Part shown: in pieces, positions 42,115-50,103 of the stretch
Position numbering within the stretch: the stretch's first letter is position 1
How the letters are laid out: the number at the start of each line of letters is the position of its first letter
Program-made: the position numbers and the translations under genes
Notes under the pieces: generated by a model
Seen by the model: only the letters and a program-made list of their open reading frames with translations
What the model was told of the DNA's origin: nothing
Databases searched by the model: none
Origin: JABIAG01 sp964561995
GTDB taxonomy: Archaea > Nanobdellota > Nanobdellia > Woesearchaeales > JABIAG01
Reading direction: 5' to 3'
Length of the DNA stretch: 64,000 bases
Assembly: GCA_964561995.1 (NCBI GenBank)
Contig: CAZLQZ010000006.1
Coordinates: 13,316-77,315, forward strand

Positions 42115-42279
42115 ATGTCAAAAGGAACAGCTTCTATGGGGAAAAAATCTGGAAAGATGAATATGATTCATTGTAGAAGATGCGGCAATAGAACTTATCA
42201 TGCTAGTAAGAAAGTATGTAGTTCATGTGGTTATGGAAGTTCTGCTAAGCTTAGAAGTTACGCTTGGCAAAAGAAATAA
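42115..42279 (+). CDS. rpl37e: Ribosomal protein L37e
   Basis: An ORF of 54 residues from ATG 42115 to TAA 42277-42279. It begins MSKGTASMGKKSGKMNMIHC and has four zinc-binding cysteines as CRRCG and CSSCGYG, followed by the basic tail KLRSYAWQKK. This is the full length of archaeal L37e. It is co-transcribed with lsm. The T-run at 42281-42290 may serve as a terminator. Confidence 0.97.
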   Translation: MSKGTASMGKKSGKMNMIHCRRCGNRTYHASKKVCSSCGYGSSAKLRSYAWQKK

Positions 42280-42304
42280 TTGTTTTTTTTAAATTCTATT
42301 TTTC

Positions 42305-42739
42305 TTAATTTATTTTTTTTAATATTGGGTATGCTATAAATACTAAAAATGCTCCAGTAAAATTTATTAACATATCTGTTGGTTGAAAGCATCTGTAGGG
42401 TATGAGTGCTTGAATTATTTCTATGATTATACCGTAGCTGCCTGCAATGATTGCTGCTTTTAATAGGATCTTTTCTCTATTTTGCATTCTCATGTCAAAT
42501 AGTCCCGATATAAACTTTTTATAATCTGTTGCAAAACCTTTTTCTAATTCTTTAAAGTAAATAACTAATGAACACGAGAGTATGAAGTATGCTGTAAGGT
42601 GAGCAAAGGTTCCAGAATTAATTAAACTCACCGGTCCAATTTCTATAGCTTTTGTTTTTAATGTGGAAAAAATTAGTATTAATATTGCAAAAAGTATCGC
42701 TATACTTAAGGAAATTGTAATTTTTATTTTTTTTCTCAT
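42305..42739 (-). CDS. VanZ-like family membrane protein
   Basis: A 144-residue protein with three to four hydrophobic segments and the VanZ-like pattern: GTFAHLTAYFILS, GIIIEIIQALIPYR and DMLINFTGAFLVF. VanZ proteins bind glycopeptides in some bacteria, but the wider family is of unknown function. TTTATATAA lies about 26 nt before the ATG. Confidence 0.85.
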   Translation of the reverse strand: MRKKIKITISLSIAILFAILILIFSTLKTKAIEIGPVSLINSGTFAHLTAYFILSCSLVIYFKELEKGFATDYKKFISGLFDMRMQNREKILLKAAIIAGSYGIIIEIIQALIPYRCFQPTDMLINFTGAFLVFIAYPILKKIN

Positions 42740-42900
42740 GATATTTTATTTTGTTGGTATTATATAAACTTTATGTTAAGAAAAGTTTTTGATTAATTTT
42801 GTTTAGATTTAATTATTAATTTAATTTTAATTTGTGATTTTGTAATTAATGATTATTTTAAGAATGTTTGTTTGAATTATTTGATTAAAATAAAATTGTA

Positions 42901-42984
42901 TGCGGGGCACAGGGTTTGAACCTGCGTAGGCACTAAGCCAATAGGGCCTAAACCTATCCCGTTTGACCACTCCGGCAACCCCGC
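42901..42984 (-). tRNA. tRNA-Leu (anticodon TAG)
   Basis: The complement strand folds as a class II tRNA. The acceptor arm is GCGGGGT with GCCCCGC (one G-T pair) and discriminator A. The anticodon stem ATAGG/CCTAT encloses TTTAGGC, giving TAG, which reads CUA leucine codons. The long variable arm starts GGCTTAGTGCC. The T stem is GCAGG/CCTGT with loop TTCAAAC. No intron is seen and CCA is not encoded. Confidence 0.95.
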
Positions 42985-43224
42985 AATGTTAAATTAAAGA
43001 ATACACAACTTGTTTATAAAATTATCTATGTGGTTTTATACTACTATATATATAATGTGAATTTTTTATGATTTTATCTTTATAAATTTTTTTTAAATTG
43101 GTAAATTTGGTGAAAATGCTTTTTTTTATTGATACTCTTTTGAAGTAATGAAGTGGTATTTTTTAACAATTTGGGGGATACAGCCTTTGTTCTTGCTGAA
43201 TTGATTATTTGCCAACCAAAATTT

Positions 43225-43240
43225 GCGAAAAGCTTATAAA
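43225..43240 (+). promoter_or_regulatory. Strong BRE/TATA promoter of the S-layer gene
   Basis: GCGAAAAG followed by CTTATAAA is the best BRE/TATA match in the window. It predicts transcription from about 43262 and a 5' leader of about 130 nt, far longer than in other genes here. Confidence 0.6.
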
Positions 43241-43288
43241 TGATTAATGAAGAAAAAACTCTATCTTTGGTTATTTCGCCATAGAAGA

Positions 43289-43319
43289 ATTGTGGGTGTG
43301 TAGGTAATCACGCCACAAT
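43289..43319 (+). promoter_or_regulatory. Stem-loop in the presumed S-layer mRNA leader
   Basis: ATTGTGG and CCACAAT form 7-bp perfect arms around a 17-base loop. If transcription starts near 43262 this folds in the 5' leader and could protect the mRNA or regulate it. Confidence 0.4.
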
Positions 43320-43320
43320 C

Positions 43321-43328
43321 TTTAAATA
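43321..43328 (+). promoter_or_regulatory. Second possible TATA box of the S-layer gene
   Basis: TTTAAATA predicts a start near 43350 and a leader of about 45 nt, including the small GCCC/GGGC hairpin at 43357-43367. Confidence 0.4.
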
Positions 43329-43382
43329 TGCGTGAAATTTTTCAGAAGAAAACAACGCCCAATGGGCAAAAACTTGAAACAC

Positions 43383-43389
43383 GGAGGTG
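43383..43389 (+). promoter_or_regulatory. Strong Shine-Dalgarno of the S-layer gene
   Basis: GGAGGTG ends 5 nt before the ATG. Such a perfect site is exceptional in a window where most genes appear leaderless, and fits a very highly translated gene. Confidence 0.75.
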
Positions 43390-43394
43390 TTTAG

Positions 43395-45806
43395 ATGAAG
43401 GTGAGAAAAACAATAAAAAAAATTGCAGCTTTGGGAGTAGGACTCTCTATGCTAGGAACAACTGTTCTTGGTGCTATGGCTGCTGACTTAGGCGATTACC
43501 CTGCACCACTATTTATTCAAAATGGTGAATTTAACGGAGTAATTGTATTAGGTGACAACGCTATTTCTTCAGATACATTAGGAGCTATTGACATTGCAAC
43601 ATCATTACAATATGGTGGCGGTTCAACTGAAACTTCTATATCTAACGGAGTAAAAATTGAAGCTTCAGGTAATGACTTGAATATCAATGAAAGTATGGCA
43701 GATATCGATACTACATTAGATGATGCAGATCTTCCAGTAATCTTAGGAGATGGTACTTTTGAAGAAAGTGATGGTAATAATAAAAATGAAGAAGACTATA
43801 CTCAGGAATTAAAGTTTTATGATGGAACTGGCGAATTACAGTTAGATCAAGATAAAACTGATGCTCCAAATGGTGGACTTTATCTTGTAATCGACAAAAA
43901 TGAAGTATTATATAATTATACTTTAGAATTTGAAGATTATTTAGAATACGATAACACATCTGCAACAACTGCAAGTGATGATATGGAAACTGCTAAAATC
44001 GAAATACAAGGTAATTTATATACAATTACTGATGTTAAATTAGATACTGGTAAAATCAAATCACTTACTTTACAAGCTGGAGATACAACTGTATGGCTAG
44101 AACAAGGAGCACCAATTACAAGAATTATTGGTGGTGAAGAGCATGAAGTTGAATTGATGGATGTTAATGAAGATGAAAACAAATGTGGTGTTACAGTTGA
44201 TGGAACTTTAATGTGGGTTGATACAGGTTCTTCAAAGAAAGTTTCTGGAATTGAAATCGGAGTAACTGACGCAATAGTTGTACATTCAGAATTGAAAGAT
44301 ACTGATGTTTGTGAAGTTAATTTAGGAGCTTCTGAAATTAAATTAGAAAACAACCAAGAAATTGAATTGAACGGAAAAGATATTGATGGTTCAAAAGCAT
44401 TTTACATAGAAGCTCTAGGTGGAAAACTTGAAGAAATTAAAATTCAATACACACCTGATGAAAAAATGTATCTTGCAGCTGGCGATACATATGCAGACCC
44501 AGTTCTTGGAAATTTTGAAATTTCATATGCAGGAGTAACAGTAGAAACTTCAGACATTAGTCTTGATGTATCTAGCAACGATTTTGCTTTATCATTCAAT
44601 AACGTTGATGGTAAAGAGGTAGAATTACCTTTCTATTGTAATAATAGTTGTGATGCAGCTACTGATGTTATGTTTTTCGGAACTGACAACTCACCAGATG
44701 AAAGATACTATTTTGACGGTGGAATTTGCGTAGGTACATCCGATGTAAATGATTGTGAAGGTGCAAGATTTTTAGTTGAAGAAGGTAAAGAATTACACGT
44801 AATTGAAATAGATGATATCGATACAAGTAATAATAGAACTACTTTAAAAGATATTACATATGGCAGTTCAAAAACAACTAGTAATTCAATTACTAACGCA
44901 GCTGTTGCACACGATTTACCTGCTGGTGGACAAACGGTTAATTTAGCAATTAATACTGCTACTAATGCTGTATCATTTATTGATGCAGGAACTGATAATT
45001 TAGTTGGAGTTAATGATGCTTTCTTTACAGAATATGAAGCACAATTAAATTTGACTGGATTTGATGTAAATGGAAGCGTTGCTTCTGTATTAGGAAACCT
45101 TACACCATCTAACTTTACAGTTACATTTGTAGAGCCAGATAATGCAGTTGATTCAACATCAGGAACTGAAGATAGTAGATCCGAAACTACATTTATGATT
45201 GACATTGACACAAGCGATGAAGAGTTTGATGTAAATGCACCAGGAATGGTTAGAGCTACTTTCAACAATGTTGATGTAAGTAAATCAAATGATGACGACC
45301 AATTATACTACTCTAACTTTGGTACAAGTGTAGTATATGATAGCAAAGAAGCTAGAAGTGCAGAAATAGTATTCCCAGAAGAAGAACTTTTTGCAAGTGT
45401 ATTTGTTAGTCCAGTTGGTGCAAATGTTGTTGTAAGTGGATCAGGCGCTTCAAAGAAAATTGAAGTTGGAACTGCAAAATTAGCTTCAGAAGTTGCTAGC
45501 TTAGAAGCACAAAACTCACTTATTATAGGTGGTCCATGTGCAAACGCAGCTGCAGCTGAGTTCTTAGGTGTAACAAGTGCAACTTGTTCAGAAGGAGCTC
45601 CAGAAGTAAATACAGCAGTGATAAAACTTCAAGCTTATGGCGAAAATGTAGCTATGTTAGTTAACGGTTACGACGCTATAGACACTAGAAGGGCTGCTAG
45701 AGTACTTGCAAACTATGCAGACTATTCTGTTGAATTAACTGGAGACGAAGTTGTTGTTTCTGGTACTGACTTCAGTAATATAGTTGTTACTAGCGCTGCA
45801 GAATAA
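43395..45806 (+). CDS. S-layer protein
   Basis: An 803-residue surface-layer protein. A signal peptide (residues 1-29, ending VLGAMA) leads into the archaeal S-layer N-terminal module (FNGVIVLGDNAISSDTLGAI, DIATSLQY). A long acidic, threonine- and aspartate-rich middle with possible N-glycosylation sites follows. The C-terminal S-layer module is LIIGGPCANAAAAEFLG, then YDAIDTRRAARVLANYADY. It resembles the S-layer family of Methanococcus and Woesearchaeota. Codons are richer in C-ending forms than neighbours, and promoter and ribosome binding site are strong, all pointing to abundant expression as the main cell coat. Confidence 0.93.
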   Translation: MKVRKTIKKIAALGVGLSMLGTTVLGAMAADLGDYPAPLFIQNGEFNGVIVLGDNAISSDTLGAIDIATSLQYGGGSTETSISNGVKIEASGNDLNINESMADIDTTLDDADLPVILGDGTFEESDGNNKNEEDYTQELKFYDGTGELQLDQDKTDAPNGGLYLVIDKNEVLYNYTLEFEDYLEYDNTSATTASDDMETAKIEIQGNLYTITDVKLDTGKIKSLTLQAGDTTVWLEQGAPITRIIGGEEHEVELMDVNEDENKCGVTVDGTLMWVDTGSSKKVSGIEIGVTDAIVVHSELKDTDVCEVNLGASEIKLENNQEIELNGKDIDGSKAFYIEALGGKLEEIKIQYTPDEKMYLAAGDTYADPVLGNFEISYAGVTVETSDISLDVSSNDFALSFNNVDGKEVELPFYCNNSCDAATDVMFFGTDNSPDERYYFDGGICVGTSDVNDCEGARFLVEEGKELHVIEIDDIDTSNNRTTLKDITYGSSKTTSNSITNAAVAHDLPAGGQTVNLAINTATNAVSFIDAGTDNLVGVNDAFFTEYEAQLNLTGFDVNGSVASVLGNLTPSNFTVTFVEPDNAVDSTSGTEDSRSETTFMIDIDTSDEEFDVNAPGMVRATFNNVDVSKSNDDDQLYYSNFGTSVVYDSKEARSAEIVFPEEELFASVFVSPVGANVVVSGSGASKKIEVGTAKLASEVASLEAQNSLIIGGPCANAAAAEFLGVTSATCSEGAPEVNTAVIKLQAYGENVAMLVNGYDAIDTRRAARVLANYADYSVELTGDEVVVSGTDFSNIVVTSAAE

Positions 45807-45819
45807 GAAGGCAAATAGC

Positions 45820-45839
45820 TTTTTTTCTTTTTTTTTTTT
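45820..45839 (+). terminator. Poly-T terminator after the S-layer gene
   Basis: A T-rich tract beginning 13 nt after the stop codon, interrupted by one C. Oligo-T runs are the usual intrinsic terminators of archaea. Confidence 0.65.
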
Positions 45840-45875
45840 AATAAAATTCTAATTTTTTAAATAAAACCATAAAAA

Positions 45876-45883
45876 TTATAAAT
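45876..45883 (+). promoter_or_regulatory. TATA box of the mini S-layer gene
   Basis: ATTATAAA centred about 25 nt before ATG 45905, so the paralogue has its own leaderless promoter, unlike the S-layer gene. Confidence 0.5.
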
Positions 45884-45904
45884 GAGTTATTTATTAATGA
45901 TAAT

Positions 45905-46438
45905 ATGAAAAAAATAATTTGTATTTTATTGATGTTGATGATTATACCTTCTGCTTTAGCTTTTACTCTTAAATCGTATCCTGGTATGTTTACAAATAAG
46001 AATCAATTGGATGTTAAAATTGTAGTTGGTGATTTAGCAATTGCTTCAGATACAATTGGGGCAGTAGAAATTGCAACTTCTTTACAATATAATCCAACTA
46101 CCAATAAAACTTATATTGGGGTTCAGGCAGTATTGGCTTCAGAAATTGAAGATGTAAGTCAAGAAAATTTAATTATAGTTGGTGGGCCTTGTGCAAATGC
46201 GATTGCGGCAGAATTAATGAATTATCCAAATCCTTGTTATAGTCCTATTCCTGATAATACGGGTATACTAAGATTATATGAATTTGATTATGGAGTCTCA
46301 ATTTTAGTAGCGGGCAGATCTGCAATAGATACAAGAAGAGCTTCAAGAATAATTGCTAATTATTATGATTATAACCTTGCAAATTCAAAATATATGGAAG
46401 TTTTCGCAGCATTAGAAACTCAAATTTTAATTAATTAA
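45905..46438 (+). CDS. Miniature S-layer paralogue: N- and C-terminal modules only
   Basis: A 177-residue secreted protein with a signal peptide (residues 1-19, ending SALA). It matches the first and last modules of the neighbouring S-layer protein: KIVVGDLAIASDTIGAVEIA and SLQY align with the N-terminal module, while LIIVGGPCANAIAAEL and SAIDTRRASRIIANYYDY align with the C-terminal module. The 500-residue middle is missing. The two modules may together form one domain split by the insertion in the large protein. It could be a cap, anchor or assembly factor for the lattice. Confidence 0.85.
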   Translation: MKKIICILLMLMIIPSALAFTLKSYPGMFTNKNQLDVKIVVGDLAIASDTIGAVEIATSLQYNPTTNKTYIGVQAVLASEIEDVSQENLIIVGGPCANAIAAELMNYPNPCYSPIPDNTGILRLYEFDYGVSILVAGRSAIDTRRASRIIANYYDYNLANSKYMEVFAALETQILIN

Positions 46439-47626
46439 TTCTGCAGTAAAAATATTGTGCTTAGTTCTTTTTATTTTAACTTTAATAATTCCTTTTGAAA
46501 AAGAGTTAATAATAGAAATGGTTCTGTTTTTTGCAACTAATAATTTTTCATTCTTTAATCTACCCTCACTAATTATCTTAGCTTCAATTATTTCGCCCTT
46601 TTTAAACGGTTTAGGGAGGTTTTTTGTTTTTTCTATGTCAAAGTCCGTCTCATCAAAAATGAGCTTTAAACCATATTTATCTTGTAATTCTTTTAGTTTA
46701 GAAAAAAAATCTTCCCAACTTAATTCTTTTAATAATCTTCCACCTTTATATCTTAAATATTTTTGAATACCGACTTTAGGATGTGTTTGTTTGTTTTTTA
46801 GTTTTGCTACAAAGTTCACTATTTCTTCAATGTCATTATCATTAATTCCTGGTGCCCAAACTGGTGCAACAATTAATTCTACTTTAGATTTAGCAACATA
46901 TTTTATCATATTTAAAACATGTTCCAGATTGTATGGTTTTACAGCTATTTGCTTAGCATTTTTTTTATCGACTGAATTTAATGATATGTTAAGTCTTGTA
47001 AATCCTGATTCAATGAACTCATCTATTATTTTTTCAGTTAATAAAGTTCCATTAGTGTCCATTGAAACTCTTTTTACAGATTTATTTTTTCTAATTTCTT
47101 TAACTAAATAGGCTAGTTTTTTGTATCTTAGGGGTTCACCTTGACAACCAATGTGAATTTCGATGTTATTATTTTCTTTGAATTCAATTAATTTGTTTAA
47201 TTCTTCGACCATGTAGTCAGCTTCAACAATAAAATCTACTGGTCTTTTTAATTCCGAAACTGAACAATAAATGCAATCAAGGTTACAAGATGTAATTGGT
47301 TTAATTTCAATTATGTTTGTATTTCTGTCAATAATTCCAAATGCAACATTTCCCATTAAGGGAATTTCTGAATTTTTATGTATATAAACTGTTTTTTTGC
47401 CATTGAGAATGTTTGTTAATTCATTAAAACCTTTTAGTAATAAGTGGTCAAATTTATGTGATTTTTTTTCAGAACAATTAATGGTTAAAATTTCGTCTTT
47501 AACTTTGAATTTTCCTATTTTTTCTAATTCTTCATTTTTAATATCAAAATAAAATATTTTTAGAAAATTAGCTCTTACAAAATCTTCTTTTTGATTGAAT
47601 TTAATATCTTCAAATTTTAATTGCAT
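46427..47626 (-). CDS. Radical SAM protein with C-terminal TRAM domain
   Basis: A 399-residue enzyme. The radical SAM cluster motif is CNLDCIYC (C114, C118, C121), followed by HIGCQGEPL, SMDTNGTLL and RLNISLNS, the SAM-barrel strands. The last 60 residues (GEIIEAKIISEGRLKNEKLL, later SFSKGIIKVKIKRTKHNIF) look like a TRAM RNA-binding domain. Together this suggests modification of a tRNA or rRNA base. The first 100 residues are an extra N-terminal domain. It converges with the mini S-layer gene, overlapping by 12 nt. Confidence 0.85.
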   Translation of the reverse strand: MQLKFEDIKFNQKEDFVRANFLKIFYFDIKNEELEKIGKFKVKDEILTINCSEKKSHKFDHLLLKGFNELTNILNGKKTVYIHKNSEIPLMGNVAFGIIDRNTNIIEIKPITSCNLDCIYCSVSELKRPVDFIVEADYMVEELNKLIEFKENNNIEIHIGCQGEPLRYKKLAYLVKEIRKNKSVKRVSMDTNGTLLTEKIIDEFIESGFTRLNISLNSVDKKNAKQIAVKPYNLEHVLNMIKYVAKSKVELIVAPVWAPGINDNDIEEIVNFVAKLKNKQTHPKVGIQKYLRYKGGRLLKELSWEDFFSKLKELQDKYGLKLIFDETDFDIEKTKNLPKPFKKGEIIEAKIISEGRLKNEKLLVAKNRTISIINSFSKGIIKVKIKRTKHNIFTAELIN

Positions 47627-47744
47627 CTTGTTGTTATTTAATATATATTTTATAAAGGTTTTTAAGAATGGGTTATATAATTAAATAATTATTGGTATGT
47701 TTAAAAAGTATTTTTTTAGGTATTTTTGTTATAGAATCTAAAAC

Positions 47745-47752
47745 TTTAAATA
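47745..47752 (+). promoter_or_regulatory. TATA box deciding the start of the GINS gene
   Basis: TTTAAATA centred about 27 nt before ATG 47776, within a longer open frame starting at 47692. It supports the shorter protein. Confidence 0.5.
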
Positions 47753-47775
47753 CCTCTTTTTTCTATTATTTATTT

Positions 47776-48390
47776 ATGGGGGAAGAAGACGTTGTAATTA
47801 CATATGAAACTCTATTTGAGATCTTTAGAAGAGAGAAAAATAGAGGAGAATTACAAACACTAGATGAGGATTTTTTCATTAATGTTGTTAAGTATTTAGG
47901 CCAAAAAAAAAATATTGTTGAAAAAGAGAATAATACTCAAGATGCTTTATTTGCTGAAGAAGAAAAATTAAAGGCTGAAAAACAACTTTATAATATAAAA
48001 AAAATCTTGCGTGATTTATACGAAATTAGAGAAAAGAAAATTGTTGATATGGCTTTAAATAAATCTAGAACACAAAGTCCATTAATTGATGATTCTTCTT
48101 TATTAAAAGAGGAAAGAATTCTTTATGTAGACATTGTTAAAATATTTGATAGGCATAGGCAAGATATTTTGATGAGAATATTAAATACTCAGATGCCTAC
48201 TATTGATGTTGATGAAAAAAAAGCTGATGAGCCAACTGAGTTAAAATTAAAATTTGTTGAAGATACACCCGAATTTGTTGGTCCGGATATGGAAACATTA
48301 GGCCCTTTTGTTAAGGATGATGTTTCAGTTTTTTCTAAACAAATTGCCGATATTCTATTGAGTAAGGGCTGTGCTGAATCTTTTGAATAA
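47776..48390 (+). CDS. GINS complex subunit, Gins51/Sld5-like
   Basis: The start MGEEDVVITYETLFEIFRRE at 47776 fits the archaeal Gins51 N-terminus, and the TATA-like element agrees. The conserved block ELQTLDEDFFINVVKYL follows, then a helical A domain and a C-terminal B-domain-like segment (VSVFSKQIADILLSKGCAE). Length is 204 residues. GINS joins MCM and GAN/RecJ in the replicative helicase complex. Confidence 0.88.
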   Translation: MGEEDVVITYETLFEIFRREKNRGELQTLDEDFFINVVKYLGQKKNIVEKENNTQDALFAEEEKLKAEKQLYNIKKILRDLYEIREKKIVDMALNKSRTQSPLIDDSSLLKEERILYVDIVKIFDRHRQDILMRILNTQMPTIDVDEKKADEPTELKLKFVEDTPEFVGPDMETLGPFVKDDVSVFSKQIADILLSKGCAESFE

Positions 48391-48444
48391 TTTTTAAGGC
48401 TAATTTAGATTATTAATTTTGTTATATTCTGTGTTATAATATTA

Positions 48445-48545
48445 TGTGCTATACGAACGAAGCGAGTGTAGTACTTTGGTAGCTATATCAAAAACAATGT
48501 TTTCGGAACGTTCTTTGAACGCATACGAAACCGTAGTGCAGAAAC
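48445..48545. other. GC-richer non-coding block before L44e
   Basis: This stretch is visibly richer in G and C than its surroundings and holds short inverted repeats: AAAACAATGTTTT and CGTTCTTTGAACG. One frame is open and gives a YERSEC-type peptide without a start codon, the kind of reading that arises by chance. A small structured RNA is possible. The L44e TATA box follows directly. Confidence 0.35.
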
Positions 48546-48562
48546 AAATGAATAGTAACCTT

Positions 48563-48570
48563 TTTAAATA
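48563..48570 (+). promoter_or_regulatory. TATA box of rpl44e
   Basis: TTTAAATA centred about 25 nt before ATG 48591, consistent with a leaderless transcript. Confidence 0.55.
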
Positions 48571-48590
48571 GGTGGAATTTTCAAGTAGTT

Positions 48591-48914
48591 ATGAAAGTTC
48601 CTAAACAGATGAATAGATACTGTGCTAAATGTAAAAAGCATACTGAACACAAAGTAGCACAAGCTAAAAGAAAAGGTCTTAACGCTACTCATCATCAAAC
48701 AAGAGATAGTAGGAAAAGACAATCTTTAAGAGATAGAGGTGTTGGTATTGGGAGTGGTAATAAAGGAAAATATTCTCGTCCTCCTATTGCAAAAAGGAAG
48801 ATGACTGGTAAAAAACTTACTAAAAAAACTGATTTCAGATATACTTGTGGTGTATGTAAAAAAATTAGCGTTCAAGCAACTGGAATGAGATTAAAGAAAG
48901 TAGATTTGCAATAA
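48591..48914 (+). CDS. rpl44e: Ribosomal protein L44e
   Basis: A 107-residue L44e with zinc-binding pairs CAKCKKHTEHKV near the N-terminus and CGVCKKISVQATGMRLKKVD at the end, and a basic centre. It is an archaeal/eukaryotic large-subunit protein, normally adjacent to S27e, which is absent here. The downstream RNase H-like gene starts 7 nt later and is co-transcribed. Confidence 0.96.
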   Translation: MKVPKQMNRYCAKCKKHTEHKVAQAKRKGLNATHHQTRDSRKRQSLRDRGVGIGSGNKGKYSRPPIAKRKMTGKKLTKKTDFRYTCGVCKKISVQATGMRLKKVDLQ

Positions 48915-48921
48915 TTTTATT

Positions 48922-49653
48922 GTGATACGTAAATCATTTATTTTTCTACCTGGTATAAGTTATAATTTAGAGAAAAGTCTATGGAACCAAGGTATTTTAA
49001 ATTGGAATGACTTTTTAAAATCAAAAAAAATAAAAGGAATTTCTACAAAACGAAAAAATATTTACAATTTAATTTTAAATAAAGTTAAAAGTGAATTATT
49101 CTCTTTAAATTCTGATTATTTTATTGATAAATTGCCTTCTTCTGAAAATTGGAGGTTGTATAAATTTTTTGAAAATGAAGTTGTTTTTTTAGATATTGAA
49201 GTTGAGCATGTAACAAAGGATGTTACTGTTATTGGTTTGTTTGATGGTATTGATACTAAAATAATGATTCGAGGTTATAATCTTGATATGAAAGTATTAA
49301 AGCAGGAATTATTAAAATATAAATTAATTGTTACATATAATGGTTCTACTTTTGATATACCTTTTTTAAATAAGCGTTATCCTGGTCTTATACCTAAAAT
49401 TCCTTGTTTTGATTTAAAGGTGGGGTGTAGAAGGCTGGGTTTAATTGGAGGATTAAAGGAAGTTGAAAAAAAACTAAATATTAAGCGTTCTCAAATTATA
49501 AAAAAATTAACAAATGGTGATCCTTATCTACTATATCGAATGTGGAAAGGTTCTGGTGACAATTATTATTTAAAATTATTAGTTGAATACAATGAAGAAG
49601 ATGTCATTAATTTGAAGAAAATTGCTAATTATGTATCTAAAAATCTATCGTAA
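48922..49653 (+). CDS. YprB-like ribonuclease H-fold exonuclease domain protein
   Basis: A 243-residue protein starting with GTG. An N-terminal helix-hairpin-like segment is followed by a DEDD exonuclease-like fold: VVFLDIEVEHVTKDVTVIG as first motif, LIVTYNGSTFDIPFLNKRYP as second, and VEYNEEDVINL as third. This is the PF13482 type. It likely degrades or trims DNA or RNA. Co-transcribed with rpl44e. Confidence 0.85.
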   Translation: MIRKSFIFLPGISYNLEKSLWNQGILNWNDFLKSKKIKGISTKRKNIYNLILNKVKSELFSLNSDYFIDKLPSSENWRLYKFFENEVVFLDIEVEHVTKDVTVIGLFDGIDTKIMIRGYNLDMKVLKQELLKYKLIVTYNGSTFDIPFLNKRYPGLIPKIPCFDLKVGCRRLGLIGGLKEVEKKLNIKRSQIIKKLTNGDPYLLYRMWKGSGDNYYLKLLVEYNEEDVINLKKIANYVSKNLS

Positions 49654-49655
49654 TC

Positions 49656-49663
49656 TTTATAAA
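49656..49663 (+). promoter_or_regulatory. TATA box of the cupredoxin-like lipoprotein gene
   Basis: TTTATAAA centred about 39 nt before ATG 49699. It predicts a leader of about 14 nt that contains the AGGGGGA ribosome binding site at 49684-49690. Confidence 0.45.
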
Positions 49664-49698
49664 TATCTTTACTTTCATATCATTAGGGGGAATTTAAA

Positions 49699-50067
49699 AT
49701 GAAAAAGATATTATTTATTATTGCACTTTTATTTTTAGTTGGTTGTACATCAAGTGATAACAGTTTAACAAATGATATTACTGGAAATGTTGTTGCATAT
49801 GATGCACCTTCTAATGTTAAGGTAACAGTTAAATTACAAGGTAGTGTAATGGATCCAAGTGAAATTACTGTAAAACAAGGCTCTTTAGTTTTATTAGAAA
49901 TTATTGATTTGGATAATGCAACTGATGTATTTGTAGTAAATGGTTACAATGTTGAAGAAAAATTAGTAAATGGAGAAGGACTATTTTATTTTAAAGCAAA
50001 TAAGAAAGGCGCATTTACTTATGGTTTAAGAACTGATAAAAGAAAAGGAACATTAGTTGTTAATTAA
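49699..50067 (+). CDS. Cupredoxin-like lipoprotein lacking copper ligands
   Basis: A 122-residue lipoprotein with a lipobox (LFLVGC, C16). The mature part follows the cupredoxin strand order (MDPSEITVKQGSLVLLEIID, DVFVVNGYNVEEKL, KKGAFTYGLRTDKRKGTLVV). The copper sites of plastocyanin-like proteins are a His in the first site and a Cys and His near the end. Here those positions read as Asp and as Gly-Leu-Arg, so copper binding is unlikely. It may be a structural or binding domain. Confidence 0.72.
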   Translation: MKKILFIIALLFLVGCTSSDNSLTNDITGNVVAYDAPSNVKVTVKLQGSVMDPSEITVKQGSLVLLEIIDLDNATDVFVVNGYNVEEKLVNGEGLFYFKANKKGAFTYGLRTDKRKGTLVVN

Positions 50068-50103
50068 ATAATCACGAATTTGTATCGTGATATTTAAAAA
50101 TTT

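Larger units (their letters stand above)
42985..43394. other. 410-bp gene-free interval before the S-layer gene
   Basis: No ORF of note lies here. The left part holds the tRNA-Leu promoter (TTTATAAA on the complement strand near 43013-43020). The right part, from 43225, contains the S-layer promoter elements, a stem-loop and a ribosome binding site, described separately. The centre (43040-43200) is AT-rich and shows no clear structure beyond several T runs. Confidence 0.5.

Noticed and set aside
42901..42984. Intron in the tRNA-Leu
   Set aside because: The anticodon loop is a regular seven bases and the arms pair without insertion.
43711..45268. Minus-strand ORFs opposite the S-layer gene
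   Set aside because: The S-layer frame is full-length with conserved terminal modules; opposite frames are chance.
47692..47775. 28-residue N-terminal extension of the GINS gene
   Set aside because: The extension is hydrophobic and A/T-rich, the TATA box lies within it, and Gins51 proteins begin at the second Met.
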